NCBI GenBank assembly: GCA_016930635.1
Contig: JAFGGI010000014.1
Coordinates: 1-51,575 of the forward strand
Direction of reading: 5' to 3'
DNA from: Sedimentisphaerales bacterium
GTDB lineage: Bacteria; Planctomycetota; Phycisphaerae; Sedimentisphaerales; UBA12454
Length of the DNA stretch: 51,575 nucleotides
This document shows, in pieces, positions 46,253 to 51,575 of this stretch. Below the pieces are notes generated by a model that saw only the letters and a program-made list of their open reading frames with translations, was not told the origin of the DNA and ran no database searches. The position numbers and the translations under genes are program-made. Each line of letters begins with the position of its first letter. Position 1 is the first letter of the stretch.

Positions 46253-47266
46253 CTATTTAAATCTTACATTATATACGATTTTCTGACAGAACCTGTGGTA
46301 TTCAGGCTCGACTTGTTCTATATCTTCGCCTATGTAAATATCGAACAATTTTTGAGCTATATATCTGTTCCACGCAGTTGTCGGCTGCATATTTCTGTCT
46401 GACGCGATCTTCGCCTCATTTTCATCCAGCGGCCAGGTCCCCTCCAGGGCTCCCAGCAGCATATTATGATACTTTTTTAATCTTTTGCCGTAATCGGCCT
46501 CCCGAAAAAATCTTACCAGTGCGTATGCCTGTGCGTAATAAGCCATAACAGCCTTGTCCGATTCTATCCACATTACTACTTCGCCGGGATTGAGAGATAT
46601 CACTTCACGAAGCGGAATAACCTTCTTGCCCTGGATAATAAGTTTAAGTGCTGCCAGTCTCTGAATATTCCTGGCCGGTTCGAATATGAATTGTCCCTTA
46701 TCGAATCTGCTGCTTTCGAACTGTTGTGCTATTCCCTCATCGAGCCAGCTCGGCAGCCGGTATTTGAAATGTTTATCACAGAACTGATGCCATCCTTCAT
46801 GCCCGATCACCTTAAACGTTTGCTTTCTGCCGATATTATACGCGACGCACGCACCTTTGAGATAATACGCTCCTTTTTTGATTTTTTGATACAAAGGCCA
46901 TTGGTCGCCGGTATATTGTTGAGTAAATTCTTCCCATTGTGCGCGGTCTTTAAAGAGATATAGAATGAACTTATCGTCGCTCTCTACCGGCTCGGGAAGC
47001 TGTTTTTGATATTCTCTCCATACAGTTTCTACGAAGGCGGGTACCTGCTTCAGCATCAACGGCTCAAGCAGGGTAGTGTAGACTTTATAGTGTTTTGTCT
47101 CTATCAGCAAACCGTCGCTGTATATGTTATCCCATTTTTCAACCTTTAGTACCGCCGGCATCTTTGCTACATATTCTATCCGTCCCTCAAGTGTTGCTAA
47201 AGGTGCCCCCTGACATATAAACGCAAAGATGGTTATTAGTATGATTGATAATAAAATTCTTTTCAT
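46253..47266 (-). CDS. Secreted HExxH metallopeptidase-like protein (DUF1570/peptidase MA type)
   Basis: 337 residues from ATG 47266 (a TTG at 47275 is also in frame). A signal peptide is present (ILLSIILITIFAFICQGAP). The zinc motif GHEGWHQF is HExxH (about 156-160), with the downstream glutamate in SWLDEGIAQQFE about 17 residues later, as in gluzincins. The C-terminal helical part has MAYYAQAYALVRFFREADYG. It is probably exported and acts on proteins or peptides; the substrate is unknown. It lies 24 bases after an AMMECR1 gene on the same strand. Confidence 0.8.
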   Translation of the reverse strand: MKRILLSIILITIFAFICQGAPLATLEGRIEYVAKMPAVLKVEKWDNIYSDGLLIETKHYKVYTTLLEPLMLKQVPAFVETVWREYQKQLPEPVESDDKFILYLFKDRAQWEEFTQQYTGDQWPLYQKIKKGAYYLKGACVAYNIGRKQTFKVIGHEGWHQFCDKHFKYRLPSWLDEGIAQQFESSRFDKGQFIFEPARNIQRLAALKLIIQGKKVIPLREVISLNPGEVVMWIESDKAVMAYYAQAYALVRFFREADYGKRLKKYHNMLLGALEGTWPLDENEAKIASDRNMQPTTAWNRYIAQKLFDIYIGEDIEQVEPEYHRFCQKIVYNVRFK

Positions 47267-47289
47267 CGTTCTCAAATTATCACAACAAC

Positions 47290-47832
47290 CTATTCAATTA
47301 TCTCCGCGGTAAATAAATACACCTCGGTATCCTTATCTTTCCATGCCTGTGGCTTCAATCCTGCCTTATGGCTGCAGCAATAGGACAGAAATTCTTCGAC
47401 ATTCCATCCTGTCTCTGTGGCAACCTGCGGCAGGAAACAGCCGCTTGCGTATCCCTTCTTAATATATATACCGTCAATACCGAGCCTTAGGTTCAGCGGA
47501 TTATCACATTTTTTCAAAGGTGACAGGACCGATATCTCAATGTCGAGTTCATCTACCTCTTTTGGTGTGATCGGATTTGTACGAAATCTCGGATCTCCTG
47601 TCGCAGAAGCCTGGGCCATTTCGCCTACCAGCTCTATCAATGGTATGTTCGAGACAAATTGGCCGATACAGCCCCGCAGCTCGCCTTTATTTTTTAATGT
47701 GACAAAACATCCGCAATGTTCGTTAAGAGTCGCCTTATCGGACGACTTTTTTTCTGGTTTTTTTCCTGCCACCGCTGCTCTGACAGCTTCTCTCGCCGCG
47801 GCCAGCAGAGTCTTTTTTTCGTTCTCATCCAT
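47290..47832 (-). CDS. AMMECR1-domain protein
   Basis: 180 residues, the whole AMMECR1 domain. Motifs: HCGCFVTLKNKGELRGCIGQ, ATGDPRFRTNPITPKEVDEL, DIEISVLSPLKKC, LRLGIDGIYIKKGYASGCFL, LPQVATETGWNVEEFLSYCC. LRGCIG is diagnostic. Often found with MEMO and radical SAM partners in one gene cluster; neither is here. Biochemical function is unknown. GAGGAATGAAAA precedes the ATG. Confidence 0.94.
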   Translation of the reverse strand: MDENEKKTLLAAAREAVRAAVAGKKPEKKSSDKATLNEHCGCFVTLKNKGELRGCIGQFVSNIPLIELVGEMAQASATGDPRFRTNPITPKEVDELDIEISVLSPLKKCDNPLNLRLGIDGIYIKKGYASGCFLPQVATETGWNVEEFLSYCCSHKAGLKPQAWKDKDTEVYLFTAEIIE

Positions 47833-47845
47833 TTTTCATTCCTCT

Positions 47846-48490
47846 TTAGGCGGTAAATATGTGTCCGAGTTTCTTTATCACAAAAGCGACAAGACCAAGC
47901 AGTATCATAACGATTACCGTTGCGGTATTGAAATGCTTGTCTATATATTTCTTTGCCTTGGCCCCGAACAGATAGAATATAAGTCCTTCACTGCCGAATC
48001 GCATCGTCCTGAATACCACACTTATCAGTACGAACTTGGTTACAGATACATTTGCCAAACCGCCGAGCCAGCTAAAAAGCATATAAGGTACAGGTGTAAG
48101 GGCGGATATCGCTATCGCCCAGAAATCATATTTCTGATACAGCTCAAGTGCCAGTTGAACCTTTTCGCCCAGATGGACCTTATCGAATATCGCGATTACA
48201 TTATCGCCGCCGATAGTCATTCCGCACAGCAGGGCGATAGTACCTCCCGTCACCGAGAAAATCGAGCATATCAGGCCGTACTTGATTCCGTTTTTCGGCT
48301 TGCCTAGGCACATCCCCAATACCAGCACATCTGCCGGTATAGGAACACAGATAGGCTCGGTAATCGCTAATACTATCAGCGCGATAAGTCCGAACTTGGT
48401 ATCCGCCCAGTGCAGGACCCAGTTATATGCTCGCTTATGTATTTGCCAGGCAGGCAGCTTCGCCTCGGCTGAAATGATTTCTTCATCCAT
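47846..48490 (-). CDS. YqaA/DedA-family membrane protein
   Basis: 214 residues with about four to five hydrophobic segments. The start is soluble; LIVLAITEPICVPIPADVLV resembles the entry helix motif of the SNARE-associated/DedA family, and ISALTPVPYMLFSWLGGLAN the second hairpin (proline-rich reentrant element). These are membrane proteins linked to lipid transport and membrane homeostasis in other bacteria (family knowledge). It precedes the AMMECR1 and peptidase genes with short gaps, so the three may be one operon. Confidence 0.85.
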   Translation of the reverse strand: MDEEIISAEAKLPAWQIHKRAYNWVLHWADTKFGLIALIVLAITEPICVPIPADVLVLGMCLGKPKNGIKYGLICSIFSVTGGTIALLCGMTIGGDNVIAIFDKVHLGEKVQLALELYQKYDFWAIAISALTPVPYMLFSWLGGLANVSVTKFVLISVVFRTMRFGSEGLIFYLFGAKAKKYIDKHFNTATVIVMILLGLVAFVIKKLGHIFTA

Positions 48491-48527
48491 ATGAATTCTT
48501 CGAAATAAAATACTAAAGGCTAAAAAA

Positions 48528-48600
48528 TGAGGGCGCAGGGGCTCGAACCCTGGACCTACGGCTTAAAAGGCCGTTGCTCTACCAACTGAGCTACACCCCC
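48528..48600 (-). tRNA. tRNA-Lys (TTT)
   Basis: On the minus strand the acceptor GGGGGTG pairs with CGCCCTC (two G-T pairs), with discriminator A. The anticodon loop is CTTTTAA, anticodon TTT. D arm AGCTCAGTTGGTAGAGC and T arm GGTTCGAGCC are regular. Confidence 0.95.
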
Positions 48601-48761
48601 GATTAGCCTGCAAATACTCGATTCACTTGTAAATATCCGGATATTTATAATATAAACCTAATTTCAAAGCAATACTAATTATATCAAATAAAAGATAAGT
48701 ATGCCAACAGAGCCCAGGCGTTTACCCGCCGTAGATTTATCGAAGGCTGGGACAGCGCAGG

Positions 48762-48799
48762 GAGATGTCATTGCGAGGCCGAAGGCCGCGGCAATCTCG
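48762..48799. repeat. REP-like palindrome (ATTGCGAG...GGCAATCTC)
   Basis: A 38-base imperfect palindrome bounded by GAGAT and ATCTC, with ATTGCGAGGCCGAAGGCCGC at its core. Sequences of this type recur in many environmental bacterial genomes as extragenic palindromes (general knowledge). It lies in the tRNA-Lys to GLUG-gene spacer and no gene is present in 48601-48885. Confidence 0.6.
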
Positions 48800-48800
48800 G

Positions 48801-48829
48801 TTAGCCCTGCCATCCCCGTATGGCAGGGT
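48801..48829. repeat. TTAGCCCT hairpin repeat, copy 1
   Basis: TTAG followed by the hairpin CCCTGCCAT/ATGGCAGGG with loop CCCCGT. An identical 29-base copy is at 50443-50471, on the other side of the GLUG gene. Confidence 0.85.
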
Positions 48830-48885
48830 CAATAAATTCCCCGCCGAAAGGCGGTGCCTCAACTTTTCACTTTTAGTTTTTAGTT

Positions 48886-50364
48886 TTAATCTAAGTTTTC
48901 CATCCAGTCATCAGCAAACAATGCAAGATCAAGCCCATTGACACTGCCGTCATAATTGAGATCACCTGTATGATATTTCCGCAGGAACGGATAAGTCTGA
49001 TTTTCGCCAATGTTCCACGCATCAATAAAATCCCATCCTGCCGATGTAAATGTCGAAAGCATTTTCATCTGGGCTGTGGTTTTACCTTCACCCCCATCAC
49101 TTGTTGTCTGGCTACAAGTTTCAATATCCCAGAAAGATACATTAACCTCATTTGGGCCATCACTATTTCCAATCAAACCGCCAACATTACTATCTCCAAT
49201 AACCCTTCCTGCGGAATAACATTCTGTGATAATAGCTGTTCTCCATGTCTCTCCATCATGGATTCCTACCAGCCCTCCTACATTATCTCTTCCTGTAACT
49301 GACGATGTGCTGTAACAGTTACTTACAGTGCCAGGCCCACCCCAACTATTGTTGTTTCCAACCAGCCCGCCGACATCTTCATTGCCATTGACTGAACCGG
49401 TACTATAACAGTTTGTTACAACGGATTCATTTTCCCCGACCAGCCCACCTGTATAATCATTACCATCTACTGCTGACATACTGTAACAGTTAATTAAAAT
49501 GGCAGGGCCGCTGTAGGCAATATGATTTGTTCCTACTAGTCCGCCGGCAAACTTCCTGCCGCCATTTACCGCTCCTGTACTGTAACAGTTTGTTATAATA
49601 GCGTCATTGTCCCCAATCAGCCCTCCTACGTTAAAATTTCCGCTAACAGTACCTGTAGCATAGCAATCCGTTATATAGCTGTTATCGCTACCTTCTCCCA
49701 CCAGCCCACCGACAATAGTATTTCCATCAACTATACCTGTAGCGTGACAATCAGTAATATTGCCACCTGTTCCCATAAGACCACCAACAGAATTATTTCC
49801 GCCGACAGCACATGTTGAATAGCAATTTTGTATAACGCTGCCGTTATAGTACATGTTAAATCCTATCAATCCGCCAATCCTATAATTTCCATTTACTGTA
49901 CCTGTGCTGTAAGAGTTTGTTATATTACCCTGAACACGTGCGGCTAATCCACCAACACTATCATTCCCAGTTATATGGACATTCTCCAAACCAAGATTAA
50001 GAACCTCTCCCCATACTGATCCAAACAAACCGACATAGTCTTCACTATTCGCATCAATCGTAAGATTTGATATTACATGGTCATTACCATCAAAAACACC
50101 CCTGAATAGTTGACCGTATATCGGCGTAATAACAGCTTTATCAAAAGTATAACCGGCCAGGTTGATATCGTTTGTGAGTATAAAACAATCGTTGTAATCA
50201 TTCGTATCAGCCGCAAGCTGGAGCAAATCATTGACATCTGCGATTTGGTATGGACTGTTAGGCTCACCTGTCCCGCCGGAATACGCAAAACAACCAGGTG
50301 CCAATAGAAATATTGATAGACTTACAATACTAATGATTTGAAAAAAACCTCGTTTCTTCTCCAT
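48886..50364 (-). CDS. Secreted GLUG-repeat protein with dockerin-like C-terminus
   Basis: 492 residues, GGAGGG ribosome site. Signal peptide to about residue 27 (LSIFLLAPGCFAYSGG). The first part resembles a beta-helix entry (PYQIADVNDLLQLA, GVFDGNDHVISNLTI). About ten GLUG-type repeats follow, with VGGLVG or VGGLIG and NCYSTGxVxG units. The end GDLNYDGSVNGLDLALFADD is a single dockerin-like segment typical of Planctomycetes (family knowledge). It is probably a surface or extracellular beta-rich protein. Identical hairpin repeats flank it. Confidence 0.88.
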   Translation of the reverse strand: MEKKRGFFQIISIVSLSIFLLAPGCFAYSGGTGEPNSPYQIADVNDLLQLAADTNDYNDCFILTNDINLAGYTFDKAVITPIYGQLFRGVFDGNDHVISNLTIDANSEDYVGLFGSVWGEVLNLGLENVHITGNDSVGGLAARVQGNITNSYSTGTVNGNYRIGGLIGFNMYYNGSVIQNCYSTCAVGGNNSVGGLMGTGGNITDCHATGIVDGNTIVGGLVGEGSDNSYITDCYATGTVSGNFNVGGLIGDNDAIITNCYSTGAVNGGRKFAGGLVGTNHIAYSGPAILINCYSMSAVDGNDYTGGLVGENESVVTNCYSTGSVNGNEDVGGLVGNNNSWGGPGTVSNCYSTSSVTGRDNVGGLVGIHDGETWRTAIITECYSAGRVIGDSNVGGLIGNSDGPNEVNVSFWDIETCSQTTSDGGEGKTTAQMKMLSTFTSAGWDFIDAWNIGENQTYPFLRKYHTGDLNYDGSVNGLDLALFADDWMENLD

Positions 50365-50713
50365 ATACCCTCCTGCAATCCTATAAAACCACCTGAAACC
50401 TTATTATAACATAACTTTTGGCCCAAATCTATCAAAATTCGTTTAGCCCTGCCATCCCCGTATGGCAGGGTTTCACAGAGCCGCGACCGTAAGGGAGCGG
50501 TAATCATTATCAAAACAAATAATCAGTAAAATCAGCGTTCCGTCGTCGCCAAAGCTATGACGGATAAAAATCAGTGTTTAAAAAAACTTTGTCCCTTTGA
50601 TCCTTTGTTCCTTGCGTGGCTATACTGATAATCCCTTTTTTGTTCAAGACATCATATCTCTTGAATTTTTAACATTTTTTTACATTTTTGGCATTTTTTA
50701 TATAAATTCCTGC
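50365..50713. other. Intergenic region upstream of the GLUG gene and the sRNA candidate
   Basis: This 349-base stretch holds the GLUG gene's 5' region, the second TTAGCCCT hairpin (50443-50471) and otherwise AT-rich sequence. No protein gene or rRNA is seen, and in particular no 16S rRNA 3' end. Confidence 0.5.
50443..50471. repeat. TTAGCCCT hairpin repeat, copy 2
   Basis: Identical over 29 bases to 48801-48829. A third, related hairpin beginning TTTAGCCCTCACCCC lies at 51332. Confidence 0.85.
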
Positions 50714-50742
50714 TTGACTATATTTGCTAACGTAGATATATT
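50714..50742 (+). promoter_or_regulatory. Sigma-70 type promoter before sRNA candidate
   Basis: TTGACT (50714-50719) and TATATT (50737-50742) with a 17-base spacer. Transcription would start near 50749. Confidence 0.5.
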
Positions 50743-50748
50743 TGAAAC

Positions 50749-50920
50749 GCTCTGGTGTGGTTGGCAATCACGCCATGAATGGTGGTGGAAGAGAATTTGG
50801 AGTGAATTTGCAAAAAACTTTGAATATCGTTGACTTTTGTCCTTGATTAAATTTGCTGATTACTTAATATCATGCGTCTAAAAAATGTCGCTGACCTTAA
50901 GTTCAGCGGCATTTTTGTTT
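50749..50920 (+). ncRNA. Candidate small RNA or micro-gene transcript
   Basis: About 170 bases between the promoter at 50714 and a terminator at 50881. A 23-codon ATG frame (50774) has no ribosome site. No known RNA family signature is seen by eye. A second GACAGG hairpin follows at 50922-50952. Location is just upstream of tRNA-Ile. Confidence 0.4.
50881..50920 (+). terminator. Rho-independent terminator of the small transcript
   Basis: A 14-bp stem, AAAAATGTCGCTGA/TCAGCGGCATTTTT with one G-T pair, and a T-rich end. Confidence 0.7.
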
Positions 50921-51056
50921 GCCTGTCGCGTCGAAGTCTTGACGAAGACAGGAGCTCTTTTTGAAAAGATTATAACAGACCAGAAGAATAAGCCTTAAAA
51001 GCCGACCTAATGCTTTAAGAGGCGCCAAGGCTGCTGATCAAATCCCGTTTACTAAT

Positions 51057-51131
<75 letters not shown>

Positions 51132-51138
51132 TTAAGTT

Positions 51139-51242
51139 GGAAAATCGAAATTCGAATGTCGAAACTCGAAACGATTTGCGGAATTTGAAAATTCGAATTT
51201 GTTATTTGTTTCGAATTTAGGATTTCGTGCTTCGGATTTTCC
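51139..51242. repeat. Palindromic dispersed repeat, copy 2
   Basis: A long imperfect palindrome from GGAAAATCGAA to TTCGGATTTTCC. Its right arm nearly matches copy 1 at 25199-25325. It fills the spacer between tRNA-Ile and tRNA-Ala. Confidence 0.7.
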
Positions 51243-51256
51243 GCAATAGCGGTCCC

Positions 51257-51329
51257 GGGGACGTAGCTCAACTGGGAGAGCGCCGGCTTTGCAAGCCGGA
51301 GGTTGTGGGTTCGATCCCCATCGTCTCCA
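51257..51329 (+). tRNA. tRNA-Ala (TGC)
   Basis: Acceptor GGGGACG pairs with CGTCTCC, discriminator A. Anticodon loop TTTGCAA, anticodon TGC. It is the second spacer tRNA before 23S rRNA. Confidence 0.96.
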
Positions 51330-51331
51330 TT

Positions 51332-51362
51332 GTTTAGCCCTCACCCCTGTGGTGGGGGTTAG
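51332..51362. repeat. TTAGCCCT-type hairpin repeat, variant
   Basis: GTTTAGCCCT followed by the hairpin CCCTCACC/GGTGGGGG. It shares the TTAGCCCT start with the repeats at 48801 and 50443 but has a different stem. Confidence 0.5.
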
Positions 51363-51364
51363 TT

Positions 51365-51376
51365 TGTTCTTTGAAA
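51365..51376 (+). promoter_or_regulatory. BoxA-like antitermination element
   Basis: TGTTCTTTGAAA resembles boxA of rRNA operons (TGCTCTTTAACA) and lies in the 23S leader. Confidence 0.4.
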
Positions 51377-51497
51377 AGTTAATAGTGTAGATGTCATAAG
51401 GGTATGTTTGTGTATTTATACATACAACATATTTTTTGTAGCGTCAGATAATAACCTTATCTAAAAAAACCGGAACGTATCAATCTTTGATTGATAT

Positions 51498-51575
51498 GGT
51501 CAAGTTACTAAGGGTGTATGGGGGATGTCTAGGCGTCGAGAGGCGATGAAGGACGTGGCAGGCTGCGATAAGCCC
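51498..51575 (+). rRNA. 23S rRNA, 5' end (partial)
   Basis: The sequence from GGTCAAGTTACTAAGGGTGT to the window edge matches the start of bacterial 23S rRNA, including AGAGGCGATGAAGGACGTGG and CTGCGATAAG. It continues outside the window. Confidence 0.96.

Noticed and set aside
50597-50833. 78-codon plus-strand open frame
   Set aside because: No ribosome site, AT-rich composition and it spans the promoter at 50714. The transcript that starts there would begin inside it.

Overview
The window looks like a chromosomal segment of a planctomycete, probably Phycisphaerae or a sister lineage (inference). Support comes from the dockerin-like and GLUG-repeat surface protein, FN3-type repeats with the YYWRIDE signature on a pseudopilin, an orphan archaeal-type topoisomerase VI A subunit, a B12-dependent ribonucleotide reductase, a K+-dependent membrane pyrophosphatase, and tRNA-Ile/tRNA-Ala/23S genes with no 16S gene in front of them. 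No phage, CRISPR array or classical IS element is visible.

Region 1 (1-4774) starts with a tRNA-Ser and continues with a tandem array of type IV pilin paralogues. Three are intact. Two have lost the pilin alpha-1 half and the E5 residue, keep the C-terminal head domain, and have gained new tails: GGTPPGQ repeats in one and a roughly 200-residue Ala-rich helix in the other. A 33-codon remnant follows. The same intergenic module recurs in the gaps before the full-length members and the remnant, which suggests cassette-like duplication. Region 2 (4780-16855) is one long operon for a type IV pilus/type II secretion-like machine: PilM-PilN fusion, PilO/GspM-like, PilP/GspC-like, GspE/PilB ATPase, GspF/PilC, PilZ protein, secretin and four pseudopilins. 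Two of the pseudopilins carry large extra beta-rich domains. The PilZ protein implies c-di-GMP control.

Region 3 (16873-23022) holds a membrane-anchored alpha/beta-hydrolase homologue that lacks the nucleophilic serine, a three-gene phosphotransfer operon (REC; REC-histidine kinase; REC-REC), tRNA-Phe, a SpoIIE-type phosphatase and a small membrane protein. Region 4 (23025-34633, mostly minus strand) is housekeeping: yggS with top6A, a strong promoter with a candidate small RNA, yjbQ, argS, rsfS, hppA, and rplM-rpsI-argC-nitrilase-argJ.

Region 5 (34776-48490) carries nrdJ, a short uvrC, ribD, a GxxExxY nuclease-fold gene boxed by inverted repeats and wedged between ribD and ligA, ligA, an OmpA-type lipoprotein, an HTH/membrane/polylysine protein, maf, a HExxH peptidase, an AMMECR1 protein and a DedA-like protein. 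Region 6 (48528-51575) contains tRNA-Lys, several palindromic repeats, a GLUG/dockerin surface protein, a second candidate small RNA, tRNA-Ile, tRNA-Ala and the first 78 bases of 23S rRNA.

The most novel material is the pilin array and its decorated secretion operon. It looks like a pilin family being turned into secreted head-domain proteins beside the machine that could export or assemble them.
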